This document shows positions 20,614-29,430 of a DNA stretch of 64,000 nucleotides, piece by piece (within the stretch, counting starts at the first letter, position 1; each line of letters begins with the position of its first letter). The position numbers were made by a program, and so were the translations under genes. Location: assembly GCF_047462415.1 (NCBI RefSeq), contig NZ_JANSJE010000003.1, forward strand, positions 93,166 to 157,165. Reading direction: 5' to 3'. The DNA comes from Thermostichus sp047462415 (lineage in GTDB: Bacteria; Cyanobacteriota; Cyanobacteriia; Thermostichales; Thermostichaceae). The notes beneath the pieces were generated by a model. That model made no database searches and was not told the DNA's origin. It worked only from the letters and a program-made list of their open reading frames with translations.

Positions 20614-23600
20614 CTAGGCAGGAGCCAACGTCCGCCGCTTGGTGACCATCTGGTAGACCTCGATGATGTCGCCTTCCTGCCAAGCGTGGAACTTCTCGAT
20701 GCCGATCCCGCACTCGAAACCAGCGGCCACCTCCCGCACGTCGTCTTTGAAGCGCTTCAGAGAATCGAGACGGCCCTGGTAGACCACCTCCCCTTTGCGG
20801 CGAACCCGCACCAGAGCATTGCGCTGCACCTTGCCGGAGAGCACGTAGCTGCCGGCAACCGCACCGCGGCTGATGGGGATCACCATGCGCACTTCCGCTT
20901 GGCCCAAGGGCTCTTCCACCTCCTCCGGCTCCAGCAGGCCCTCCATGGCCGCTCGCAGATCGTCCAGCAGGTTGTAGATGATGTCGTATTCGCGCACATC
21001 CACCCCCTTGTCGTCGGCAGCCTGCCGCGCGCCGGGAGCCAGGGTGGTGTTGAAACCCAGGATGATCGCGTCGCTGGCCGCCGCCAAATCCACGTCGGTC
21101 TCTGTGATCTCCCCGGGGGCCGCCAGCAGCACCCGCAACTGCACTTCCTCTTGGGGCAAATCCCGCAGCGCTGTCTGGATGGCCTCGGCGGATCCCTGCA
21201 CATCCGTCTTGATAATGAGGTTCAACTCCTTGAGCTGGCCTTCTTGGGCCTTGGCAGAAATGCTGCCCAAGCTGACGCGACGAGACAGCAGCGCCTGTTG
21301 CAAACGGGTTTGCCGCAGCGCCTCCGCCCGCTCTTGGGCAATGCGACGGGCTTCTTTTTCGTCGGTGTAAACCTGAAACTCGTCACCGGCTGCTGGAACC
21401 TCATCCATACCCAACAGTTGCACCGCCGAAGATGGCCCGGCCTCTTGCAATCGCTGACCGCGATCGTCCATCATCGCCTTGACCCGGCCCAAGACGGCAC
21501 CGGCCACCAGGGTATCGCCCACCCGCAGGGTGCCGTTCTGCACCAACAGAGTGGCCACCGGCCCGCGGGCTTTGTCCAGGTGGGCTTCGATCACCGTGCC
21601 GCGGGCAGGACGGTCGGGGTTGGCCTGCAGCTCCGCCACATCGGCCACCAACAGGATCATCTCCAGCAGGGCGTCCAGGTTGCGGCGGGTGAGGGCGCTC
21701 ACCTCTACCATGGGTGTATCCCCACCCCACTCCTCTGGCAACAGCCCGTGTTCCGCCAACTGCTGCTTGATGCGCTCCGGCTGGCTGCCGGGCTTGTCGA
21801 TCTTGTTGATGGCCACGATGATCGGCACCTGGGCCGCCCGAGCATGGCTGATCGCCTCCAGCGTCTGCGGCTGCACCCCATCGTCGGCAGCCACCACCAA
21901 AACGGCAATGTCGGTGACGCGGGCGCCGCGGGCGCGCATGGCGGTAAAAGCCTGGTGGCCGGGAGTATCTAGGAAAACTATGCGCCGCTTCTGGCCTTCA
22001 AAGTCCACATCCACGTGGTAGGCGCCGATGCGCTGGGTGATCCCGCCCGCCTCGCCCTGGGCCACCTTGGTGTCGCGGATGGCATCGAGCAGGGTGGTTT
22101 TGCCGTGGTCTACGTGGCCCATGATGGTCACCACTGGCGGACGCAAGACCAGATGGTCGATGTCCTCCACGTCCAGCATCTCGGTTTTTTTGACTTCGGA
22201 TTCTGCCTTTGGCCGGCGAACCTCGTACCCAAACTCTGTGGCTACCGACTCGGCCAGCGACTCGTCCAAAACCTGGTTGATGGTCACCATCACCCCCTTG
22301 AAAAAGAGGGTTTTGATGATCTCAGTTTCGGCCACACGCAGGCGGTGGGCCAATTCCTGAACGGTGAGGCTGCCCTCCAAGAGCAACACCTTCTCTGCCG
22401 GCAAGGACTCCGTCTCGCCGACACGAACAGCAGTGTTGGCTTCGGCGGAGGTAGATGGCTGCTGCGAGCGGGCAGCGGGACGGGGACGGGTAGTGGGAGC
22501 AGCCGTTGCCGCAGGTGGACGATAGGAAGGAGGCTTGGCAGTAGGGCGGGCCAAGGGCTTGAGGGCGTTCAGCTCAGCCTGCTTGACCGCCGAAATGACG
22601 GCCATGGGATCCAAATCCAAGCCATCCCCGTCTCCTTCCCCTCGTCTGCGGCTGCGTTTGCGCTTGGCCTGAGTGCGGCTGGCCCGTCGTTCGAGGGCTT
22701 GCAGTTCCTCGTCCTCTTCTTCTACCGTCTTGCGCTTGATTTTGGGCGCAGCAGGCCGCACGGGAGCTTCAGCCAACACCGGGGTGGGGCGTTCCTCAGG
22801 GATCCTTTCTGGCAAGGGAGTGGCGGCATCCGGGTCGAGGGGGGCTGGCTTGGCCACAGGACGGGTAGGAGGCCCCACCAGTTCTATCCGCCGCTGTGGA
22901 CGAGGAGCTTCACCGGCTTTGCTGCTGCCGGAGCTCTCTTCCTTCTTGACTGCCGGCGGGCGCGGCTCAGGGCGACTGCTGGGACGAACGGGTGCGCCCA
23001 CCAGTTGTGGACGCGGGCGCTGTGCAGGCTGATGAGAAGGCGCTTTCTCTTCTCCAGGCCGAGGGGCACGGCTGAGGGATGGGGCTTCCGGGGGGCGAGG
23101 GAGCTCAGAAACCTGTTGCGGAGATCCAGGAGGCTCTGCCGGTGGTTCCGTCTCGGTGGCAGCTCGTCGAGGGGGCGTGAGCACAGTTGGGCGCTTGGGC
23201 ACAGGACTGGGTTCCGAGCTGCTGGCTTTGGCCGTTGTAGCCTCAGGGCGAACGGGAGGAGCTGCCGGTTGAGGCAGGCTATCCGGCTTTTGGGCGGCCT
23301 CAGATGAAGGGGCAGGGGAGCTGACTTGTCGCCGCGGCGGGCCGATGAGCTGAGCGCCACCGGCGGAGACTCGCTCAGGTCGAGACAGGGAAGGTTTGGC
23401 AGCCGGCGGAGCGGCAGCGGGGTTGGCCTCGCCAACTGGGGCTTGCTGCTGAGCAGGTGCAGGGCGGCGAATGCCGACGATCGCGCTGGCGGTGCCGGGC
23501 CCTTTCTGGGGAGGGCGCTCACTGGCTTTGGCTTCAGCAGGAGGCTCCGGCGGCGGGTTGTCCCATTGGGGTTTGGGCCGGGGCTGAGAAGGTTTCACAA

Positions 23601-23766
23601 TGCGGGGGGCGCCCAGCTTGCTGCGCACCAACTCGGCTTGCTCCGGAGAAATGGTGCTGCTGTGGGTTTTGAAAGGGATCCCCAGTTGCTCACAAACCTC
23701 CAACACATCCCGACTGTCGCGCCCCATTTCCCGGGCAATGTCATAAAGTCGAACTTTATCGGTCAT
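20614..23766 (-). CDS. infB: Translation initiation factor IF-2
   Basis: A 1,050-residue GTPase that places initiator tRNA on the 30S subunit. The N-terminal IF2 motif (RLYDIAREMGRDSRDVLEVCEQLGI) is followed by about 350 residues rich in Pro, Ala, Arg and Ser with low complexity, then a second IF2_N segment (LTVQELAHRLRVAETEIIKTLFFKGVMVTINQ). The G domain shows GHVDHGKTTLLD, DTPGH and NKID. The C-terminal domain ends normally. The long low-complexity region is usual for cyanobacterial IF-2. Confidence 0.97.
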   Translation of the reverse strand: MTDKVRLYDIAREMGRDSRDVLEVCEQLGIPFKTHSSTISPEQAELVRSKLGAPRIVKPSQPRPKPQWDNPPPEPPAEAKASERPPQKGPGTASAIVGIRRPAPAQQQAPVGEANPAAAPPAAKPSLSRPERVSAGGAQLIGPPRRQVSSPAPSSEAAQKPDSLPQPAAPPVRPEATTAKASSSEPSPVPKRPTVLTPPRRAATETEPPAEPPGSPQQVSELPRPPEAPSLSRAPRPGEEKAPSHQPAQRPRPQLVGAPVRPSSRPEPRPPAVKKEESSGSSKAGEAPRPQRRIELVGPPTRPVAKPAPLDPDAATPLPERIPEERPTPVLAEAPVRPAAPKIKRKTVEEEDEELQALERRASRTQAKRKRSRRRGEGDGDGLDLDPMAVISAVKQAELNALKPLARPTAKPPSYRPPAATAAPTTRPRPAARSQQPSTSAEANTAVRVGETESLPAEKVLLLEGSLTVQELAHRLRVAETEIIKTLFFKGVMVTINQVLDESLAESVATEFGYEVRRPKAESEVKKTEMLDVEDIDHLVLRPPVVTIMGHVDHGKTTLLDAIRDTKVAQGEAGGITQRIGAYHVDVDFEGQKRRIVFLDTPGHQAFTAMRARGARVTDIAVLVVAADDGVQPQTLEAISHARAAQVPIIVAINKIDKPGSQPERIKQQLAEHGLLPEEWGGDTPMVEVSALTRRNLDALLEMILLVADVAELQANPDRPARGTVIEAHLDKARGPVATLLVQNGTLRVGDTLVAGAVLGRVKAMMDDRGQRLQEAGPSSAVQLLGMDEVPAAGDEFQVYTDEKEARRIAQERAEALRQTRLQQALLSRRVSLGSISAKAQEGQLKELNLIIKTDVQGSAEAIQTALRDLPQEEVQLRVLLAAPGEITETDVDLAAASDAIILGFNTTLAPGARQAADDKGVDVREYDIIYNLLDDLRAAMEGLLEPEEVEEPLGQAEVRMVIPISRGAVAGSYVLSGKVQRNALVRVRRKGEVVYQGRLDSLKRFKDDVREVAAGFECGIGIEKFHAWQEGDIIEVYQMVTKRRTLAPA

Positions 23767-23790
23767 TCGTCTGCTAGCCTCTGCTCCTTT

Positions 23791-24051
23791 CTACTTGTCA
23801 GTTTTACTATCCAAATAATTAGTGAGTAGGACTGAACCTGTTGGGTGTGTGGGCGCTTCCTCCGGTACATCGACAGCGTCTCGGCGATCCTTCAAGGACG
23901 CAGACTGGAGGGAATCTAAGTCCGAAGCTGCTTTGGAAACATCCGCAGAGGACATAAAGCTAAGACAACCGGGGAAGGAACCAACATCAACAGCGCTTTT
24001 AGAATAACCTTTCTGCGGCTCATACAGACCGGCCTCGGCTGACCCAGCCAA
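23791..24051 (-). CDS. Uncertain small open frame between ylxR and infB
   Basis: An 86-residue frame, rich in Ser, Asp and Ala (for example SSADVSKAASDLDSLQ), with no recognised domain, no membrane segment and no strong Shine-Dalgarno. It is the only plausible frame in the 385-base gap between ylxR and infB, where most relatives have little sequence. It could be a lineage-specific small protein, a leader region or chance. Confidence 0.22.
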   Translation of the reverse strand: MAGSAEAGLYEPQKGYSKSAVDVGSFPGCLSFMSSADVSKAASDLDSLQSASLKDRRDAVDVPEEAPTHPTGSVLLTNYLDSKTDK

Positions 24052-24151
24052 CCCCCATTCTGACAGTTGAGAGGGGCTGCCGTGTAGTTCACAACTGGAT
24101 GAACCTAAACAAGGTGTCTCAATATCTTACCCTGGCCAATTCTGGAGCTGC

Positions 24152-24469
24152 CTAGGTTTTGTCTGAAGCACTGGCCTCCGGAGGTGATGTTTCCCAGGGG
24201 CCTTGGGCCTCAGAATCGCGCAGCAGTTGCTGCTCCAGCCGCTGAAACACCGAATCGGGCACAGGTGCTTTGAGGGCTCTGCTCATCTGTTGCTTGCGTC
24301 GGGCTGCCTGCAAACATTCTAGCCGGCGACAGACATAAGCAGAACGCCCCATACCCTGATCCAAAAGCACTTGGTGGGAGTCAAATTGTCGAACCAGCCG
24401 CCACAATTGCGAGCGAGGAAACAACTGGCGACAGCCTACGCAACGACGCAACGGATCGGCACCCAGCAA
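24152..24469 (-). CDS. ylxR: YlxR/DUF448-family RNA-binding protein
   Basis: A 105-residue protein whose first 80 residues match the YlxR fold: RRCVGCRQLFPRSQLWRLVR, LLDQGMGRSAYVCRRLECLQAA. The family is usually encoded between nusA and infB and has been linked to regulation and RNA binding. Here infB follows after a 385-base gap and nusA is absent upstream; an HD-GYP response regulator occupies that place. The start is a TTG at 24469, chosen because family members begin just before the RRCVGC motif. Confidence 0.85.
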   Translation of the reverse strand: MLGADPLRRCVGCRQLFPRSQLWRLVRQFDSHQVLLDQGMGRSAYVCRRLECLQAARRKQQMSRALKAPVPDSVFQRLEQQLLRDSEAQGPWETSPPEASASDKT

Positions 24470-24512
24470 AAGGCTCTATCCTGCCAACACAACACAAATA
24501 ACCCTCTCCAGC

Positions 24513-25565
24513 CTACTTCAGATCCGGCAGGCGCGATTGCAGAAACTCAAAGAAACGCTCCACCAAGTAGGGATCCCGCCATCCCCTTGCCGTCTCTTCC
24601 CGCAGGATGCCCATAGCCTCTTGAACGGTGAAGGCTCGCTTGTAGGGTCGCTCCGAGGTAAGGGCGTCGTAGATATCGGCAATCTGGAAGATGCGGGCCA
24701 CGAGTGGAATCTGTTCTCCCTTGAGGCCGTCGGGATAGCCGCTGCCGTCCCAACGCTCGTGGTGGTGACGGATGAGGGGCAGCACATCCTTCATGGTGCG
24801 CAGCGGGCGGCAGATTTCCTCTCCGATCAAGACGTGGGATTTCATCACTTCCCACTCTGCCGGCGTATGTTTGCCCGTTTTACCCAAGATGGCATCGGGT
24901 ATGCCCACTTTGCCGATGTCGTGCAGGTAGCCTCCCCAGGTCAGCACCTTGATCAGGGGACGGGGTAGCTGGAGAAACTCGCCGAAGCTCTTGGCCAGTT
25001 GTGCCAGGCGCTCACAGTGATCCCCAGTGGTGGGATCCCGACTTTCTACGCTGCGGGCAATGGCGAACAAAACCTGGGCAGCATGATCCAAGTCTTCATT
25101 GAGGTGCTTTTGGCGAACGAGGGAACGCACCCGCGCCAACAATTCCGACTCGTCAAAGGGCTTGCTCAAGAAATCATCGGCTCCAGCCTCGATGCCGCGC
25201 ACGCGATTTTTGCGATCGCTGGCCGCTGTGATCAACACCACCGGGATCAGGCGCGTCTCCTCATCAGCTTTGATGCGGCGACAGACCTCGAACCCATCCA
25301 ACCCCGGCATCATCACATCCAGCAAGATCAGATCCGGCTGGAAGGTTTGCAACATCTGCAGGGCTTGATGGCCACTTTCGGCCTCGCTGACCCGATAGCC
25401 AATGCTCTCCAACAGATCCCCCAGCAACAGGCGACTGTAGGGCTGGTCATCCACGATCAGTAGGTGGCCAGCCTCAGCCTGATCCGCAGCAGGTGTAACG
25501 GGGATGCCAACCGTTACCGGCATCTTGAGTTCGGTCGATTGGGCAGGGGAAAAGCTGCTCACCAT
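24513..25565 (-). CDS. Response regulator with HD-GYP phosphodiesterase domain
   Basis: A two-domain signalling protein. The receiver domain begins at HLLIVDDQ with the phosphoacceptor Asp in LILLDVMMPGLDG and the conserved Lys in LSKPF. The output is an HD-GYP domain with HDIGKVGIPD, HHERWDGSGYPDGLKGEQIP and ADIYDALTSERPYK, the motifs expected of an active cyclic-di-GMP phosphodiesterase. The frame opens at 25709; I take the ATG at 25565 (350 residues), with the ATG at 25523 as alternative. Neither has a convincing Shine-Dalgarno. No histidine kinase is adjacent. Confidence 0.9.
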   Translation of the reverse strand: MVSSFSPAQSTELKMPVTVGIPVTPAADQAEAGHLLIVDDQPYSRLLLGDLLESIGYRVSEAESGHQALQMLQTFQPDLILLDVMMPGLDGFEVCRRIKADEETRLIPVVLITAASDRKNRVRGIEAGADDFLSKPFDESELLARVRSLVRQKHLNEDLDHAAQVLFAIARSVESRDPTTGDHCERLAQLAKSFGEFLQLPRPLIKVLTWGGYLHDIGKVGIPDAILGKTGKHTPAEWEVMKSHVLIGEEICRPLRTMKDVLPLIRHHHERWDGSGYPDGLKGEQIPLVARIFQIADIYDALTSERPYKRAFTVQEAMGILREETARGWRDPYLVERFFEFLQSRLPDLK

Positions 25566-25785
25566 ACATCGCAGTTGCAACACCTCTAGGCTAATCCCAC
25601 TGCCAAAAGCAGAACATCGGTCTTTGTACTGAGCTCTCATCGATCCAAGGCTCTGGGGGCGTCGTACAGGGTCCACCCAGATATCCCGGCAATCCGCTTC
25701 TGGGTACAAACGGCCCAGGGCGCGCGTGTCCTCTGGGCATGGTGGTCTGGGGAAAAAGAGCCGGGATCAGCTCAGTTGGCAACCC

Positions 25786-26310
25786 TCAACCGACATCGAT
25801 CAACTCATGGGATCCCCAGCCGGGGGCAACCTGAGCCGCTCTGAGAATAAAGGCAGCCAGATTTTTCAGGGCTTCGTCGTCCATCCAGGAAGGGGGCACG
25901 GGGCGGCATCCATAGCTGAAATCCGAGCCATCGTAGCTGCGGGGATCCCTCTGATACTCCACCAAAGCTTGAATCGTATCTCGGGGTGGGGTGGCACCGC
26001 GCAAGTCCTTCAAGGAGAGGGAAATGTTGGGAGCTGGCAGGGTGGAGCCGCCCACATGGCAGTTCAAGCAGGCGGACTGAAAACGATTTTTGCCATCCGT
26101 GAGCTGCTCTGGAGTAAAGGTGAGGGTGCGCCCTGTGGCGTCTAGAGGTAATTCCACCGGGCCGCTCACCCGCAAATACTGGTTCACGTAGGGGTCAATG
26201 CGGGCCGCCACCGGGCTGGCCAGCCCCAGCACAGCCAGGATCCCGACCCAGATCCAGAGGCGGGACGGGATCCGACAACCCATAAGCAACTTCCGAACCA
26301 GACGCAGCAT
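25786..26310 (-). CDS. psbV2: PsbV2, cytochrome c-550-like protein
   Basis: A 174-residue exported cytochrome c related to PsbV. The signal peptide ends near VAARIDP; the heme motif is CLNCH at residues 81-85. The region holding the distal heme ligand reads YDGSDFSYGCRPVPP, with Cys135 where PsbV has a His (YHPN). This His/Cys ligation is what I recall from the thermophilic cyanobacterial PsbV2 structure. The start overlaps the psbV stop as TGATG, so the two are translationally coupled. Its physiological role is not settled. Confidence 0.9.
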   Translation of the reverse strand: MLRLVRKLLMGCRIPSRLWIWVGILAVLGLASPVAARIDPYVNQYLRVSGPVELPLDATGRTLTFTPEQLTDGKNRFQSACLNCHVGGSTLPAPNISLSLKDLRGATPPRDTIQALVEYQRDPRSYDGSDFSYGCRPVPPSWMDDEALKNLAAFILRAAQVAPGWGSHELIDVG

Positions 26311-26852
26311 CAGAGGTAGGCCGACAGGTCGCTGTGGCTTTCGCTTTTGGTGCCGCCCCAGCCGGGGGAGGTTTTGGCTTGCACCAAAATATAGCCGGCA
26401 ATCAACTTCAGATCCTCATCGGTGAGGTTGCGCAGGCGAGGATACTCGCTCAGAAGCTGAGTGTTGGGATGATACTCAACCAGGGATTCGGCCCCGTCAT
26501 AGGTGACCGGGTTTTTGATGTAATCCACAATCGCCAGCACATTATCCCGTGGAGGAGTTGCCCCCTCCAGATCCGAAAGCTTCAGGCTCACATCTGGGTT
26601 GGGATAGGTCTGGCCCCCCACATGGCACTGGGCACAGGCTTTGTTAAAAAGTTGCTTGCCTCGGGCTAACTGTGCTTCGGTAAAGGTAATGGACTCAGTG
26701 GGCGACAGAGCCACCGCAGGAATATCCTTGGCCGCGAACGCTGGAGCCAGTCCCCAGCTCAGCCCAGCCATCAAGGCAGCCAAGAACAGGACAAACAACC
26801 GATGACGCCCTGGCAGCAGCACCTTCTGAAAAGAAAAAGCTTTGCTAAACAT
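26310..26852 (-). CDS. psbV: Cytochrome c-550, extrinsic subunit of photosystem II
   Basis: PsbV stabilises the oxygen-evolving manganese cluster on the lumenal side of photosystem II. The 180-residue precursor has a signal peptide ending APAFA near residue 40, heme motif CAQCH at 73-77, ATPPRDNVLAIVDYIKNP and the probable distal ligand His128 in EYHPN. AAGGAG precedes the ATG at 26852. It is followed directly by psbV2. The 306 bases between it and the divergent gene at 27159 hold no gene and should contain both promoters. Confidence 0.96.
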   Translation of the reverse strand: MFSKAFSFQKVLLPGRHRLFVLFLAALMAGLSWGLAPAFAAKDIPAVALSPTESITFTEAQLARGKQLFNKACAQCHVGGQTYPNPDVSLKLSDLEGATPPRDNVLAIVDYIKNPVTYDGAESLVEYHPNTQLLSEYPRLRNLTDEDLKLIAGYILVQAKTSPGWGGTKSESHSDLSAYL

Positions 26853-27158
26853 GGTTCTCCTTAGATCAGCTAGTCAAGAGGAGAGGTCGGCTCCACTCCA
26901 GCCACAAACCCGACAACAGGATCAAGAATAGACCATTGAGAGATCATTTGCAGACGAGATCCGGGATCCGCATCGGTTCCGCTTGCCCTGGCTGTTAAGC
27001 TTGATCGCGGAGCTAGGGCCTGTTGGAGCTGACTGTGTTGCAGCCTGGTCGAGGGGTGGGGAGCTGAGCGGGTAATATAGAGCTTGGCTTGCTTGCCCGG
27101 CAGCTTAGAGCAGGAGATCTCGCCAGACTCCGTCCCAGGTTTTCGCAGGATTGCCCCC

Positions 27159-28046
27159 ATGTCCTCTGTCCGATTTCAGCCGTTGCGGGTGGCTTTCACC
27201 TGTGCGGATCCCAGCCAAGTCCAAATGCCCGTTGCCGAGTTGCTGGCAGCGTTGCCGGCCTCGCCACTTCTGACCTACACTGACCCGGAAGCAGCGGACT
27301 TGCGGGTAGAGATGCTGCCCGATGCCATCTACCACTTCTATCGGCGGGGGGAAGAAGTGGCTCTGGCCGCCTTTCGGATCCCGGTAAAAAAGCCACAGGC
27401 CCTGCCCCGCAAGCTGGTGCGGCTGCTGGAGCACGTGGCTGCTTTTGGCAACCTCCTCAACCTGCAACCTGCCACCGATGCTTTGAGCAGCGTCCTAGAG
27501 GTGGAGTTTCTCCAACTGGAAACGCCGGCAAGCAGCTCTGCCCCTGCCGAAGTGAGCCCCCTGCCGCGGGATCCCCAGGGACAGGTGCAAATCCAGGCAG
27601 GCCGCAACCTCGCCATCGCCCTGCGCAACAGAGCCCCCACCCCCGTGCACGTCTATGTGGTGGTCTTTGACGAGCGGCGCTACAGCGTGGATTTGGTTTA
27701 CCCCTATCAACCGGATCTGCCCGCTCGTTTGCGCCCCAGCGAGAGCCTGCTGATCGGCTCTGGGCCCCGCTACCTGCTCCAGATGCAACTGCCCGAAGGC
27801 GCAGATATGGCGGTGGATCGCTTCAAAATCTGGGTCAGCAGTACCAGTATGCAGCCGGGCATCATGGCGATGCCCCCCCTAGGACAAAGACTGGAACCCC
27901 CCTCTGAGGATCCCTATGGGGCCGGATCCCGGCTGGATCGGGAAGTTCGGCTGGCCATTTTGGGCAAGGCGGGCAGCACGCCCATGCCGGCTTTTGCCGA
28001 GGATCCCTGGTGGTGTGTGGAGCAGGCTGTCAAAATTGTGGCTTGA
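27159..28046 (+). CDS. Protein resembling the C-terminal region of cyanobacterial caspase-family proteins
   Basis: A 295-residue soluble protein. The stretch KLVRLLEHVAAFGNLLNLQ and the later VQIQAGRNLAIALRNRAPTPVHVYVVVFDERRYS, SVDLVYPYQ and LRPSESLLIG recall the domain that follows the peptidase domain in many cyanobacterial caspase-family (C14) proteins, including DUF4384-like beta segments. No caspase His-Cys dyad is present, so it would be the effector-like portion only. The ATG at 27159 is preferred; the frame is open from 27084. The family call is tentative. Confidence 0.45.
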   Translation: MSSVRFQPLRVAFTCADPSQVQMPVAELLAALPASPLLTYTDPEAADLRVEMLPDAIYHFYRRGEEVALAAFRIPVKKPQALPRKLVRLLEHVAAFGNLLNLQPATDALSSVLEVEFLQLETPASSSAPAEVSPLPRDPQGQVQIQAGRNLAIALRNRAPTPVHVYVVVFDERRYSVDLVYPYQPDLPARLRPSESLLIGSGPRYLLQMQLPEGADMAVDRFKIWVSSTSMQPGIMAMPPLGQRLEPPSEDPYGAGSRLDREVRLAILGKAGSTPMPAFAEDPWWCVEQAVKIVA

Positions 28047-28076
28047 GCTAATGCGCTTGGGTGCCTTTCAGATTTC

Positions 28077-29381
28077 TCAAAGATGACTTTTTAGGATCCC
28101 CTCAAAGGCAGCCTCAACCTCATCAACGCTGATGACTGATAAATGGTAGAGGGAAGATAGACTGGTTTTTACATCTTGGCTAACATCGGTTAAAACCATG
28201 AAAACTTGGTTTTTCTGGAGACCGAGGTCAGAAGCAATCTTGGAGTACTTCTGTACTTTGTCTTGGTACTCGCCTGTCTTTGATTCCACCCAGTAGAATT
28301 GATCGTTAATATGAAAGAAAAGATCCATTTCAAAATCAGCTCCATTCGGCAAAGTAACTTGAGCATTTGTTATGTAAGAGAAATCAATCTTTTCAGCTTG
28401 ACTTGCAGCAAGGCAGATCAGCTTATCCCTAACGTATCTCTCTAGCCATTTTCCTGAGAGAAAATTTAGTGCTTGGGACGACCTACTGGGTCTTGCTACC
28501 AACAGATACCTGGGTGCCTTAAAGTATCTGTACTCTTCTAAAAATGCGATTCCATGTAACTCTTTGGCAACCTGGCAAGTTGAGCTGATTACTTGTTGAG
28601 GCTCGTCTTTAAGGTTTATTGAGAAAGAGTTTCCGCTATTCATATTTGATTTAATCATTCCATAGAATCTTTTAATCAAAGAATATCGATTGCCCATAAA
28701 GGCAGCTATTTGATCTAATTTTTCCTCTTTTTCTTTCACATCTATGCTTTTGATTTTTATGTTTTTTGAGCTTAAGAATGATTCTATCTTTGATACGTCG
28801 ACCTCTAATATACCGGCGGCAGCGATCTCCTCTTTATCTCTCGGTACATCGTCTGTTAGCCTAGGCTCTGGTGTTTCATGACTGGCAACCTGCTCATTCT
28901 GAGAGCTCTGATCTGTAGTTTGAGATATCTCTAATCTGGGAAAACTTTGGATAGCAATCTGTAGTCGCTGATAAATATCTTTAGTTTCTTTCACTAAGTT
29001 TTCCAGGATGGCTCGCTGATCGTTTAGCTGCTCATTATGTTCGGAAAACTTTACAGATATAGCCTGCAGAAGATCTCTACTCCAACTTTGCAGCAAATCT
29101 TGGTGACTATCTACAAGACGAGATCTAAGCCCTTTGAGATCGGCTTGAGTAGCCTGTAACTTCCGAGAAATCTCGTCTGCCAATCCTTCGACCAGTTTGG
29201 TTAAGGTTTTGTTGGCGTTGTTGAGTTCTTGGCTGTGTTGCCTTAAGTGTGAAGATATCTCTCTAATGATCTCTTGTTTCCAGATTTCCGGTCTAGGACT
29301 GACCTTGTAATGGCGAGCAACGTAAACACCCAATGAGAAACCAACAGCCACCCCAATTAATAAAACCAAAACGAAGTCCAT
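28077..29381 (-). CDS. Membrane-anchored coiled-coil protein with PD-(D/E)XK nuclease-like domain
   Basis: A 434-residue protein. Residues 3-21 are a membrane helix; about 35-145 form a long coiled coil. A linker rich in Asp, Glu and Ser follows, then a mixed middle domain and a C-terminal restriction-endonuclease-like core: WLERYV (E314), FEMDLFF (E351, D353) and WVESKTG (E366, K368). This core resembles Card1/DUF1887-type and other PD-(D/E)XK nucleases; the anchor plus coiled coil plus nuclease order recalls RmuC. The gene is clearly richer in A+T than its neighbours and uses codons such as AGA, ATA and TTA, which suggests acquisition. Substrate and role are unknown. Confidence 0.68.
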   Translation of the reverse strand: MDFVLVLLIGVAVGFSLGVYVARHYKVSPRPEIWKQEIIREISSHLRQHSQELNNANKTLTKLVEGLADEISRKLQATQADLKGLRSRLVDSHQDLLQSWSRDLLQAISVKFSEHNEQLNDQRAILENLVKETKDIYQRLQIAIQSFPRLEISQTTDQSSQNEQVASHETPEPRLTDDVPRDKEEIAAAGILEVDVSKIESFLSSKNIKIKSIDVKEKEEKLDQIAAFMGNRYSLIKRFYGMIKSNMNSGNSFSINLKDEPQQVISSTCQVAKELHGIAFLEEYRYFKAPRYLLVARPSRSSQALNFLSGKWLERYVRDKLICLAASQAEKIDFSYITNAQVTLPNGADFEMDLFFHINDQFYWVESKTGEYQDKVQKYSKIASDLGLQKNQVFMVLTDVSQDVKTSLSSLYHLSVISVDEVEAAFEGILKSHL

Positions 29382-29430
29382 TAGATTCGCTCCTGACCCC
29401 TGTTGTTACTTCTCGTTTAAGTTAACTAGG

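Noticed and set aside
19459..21972. Very long open frame (over 800 codons) on the plus strand across proS and infB
   Set aside because: It lies antisense to two firmly identified genes, its translation is rich in His, Gln, Leu and Gly without domains, and it crosses the gap between them. It is a by-product of GC-rich codon use.
22015..23307. Open frame of 430 codons antisense to infB
   Set aside because: Covers the low-complexity part of IF-2 on the other strand; composition is an artefact.
24104..24135. AAACAAGGT...TCTCAATATCTTACC resembling the lead-in of the dispersed repeats
   Set aside because: Only a short partial match and no hairpin follows; kept out of the repeat family.
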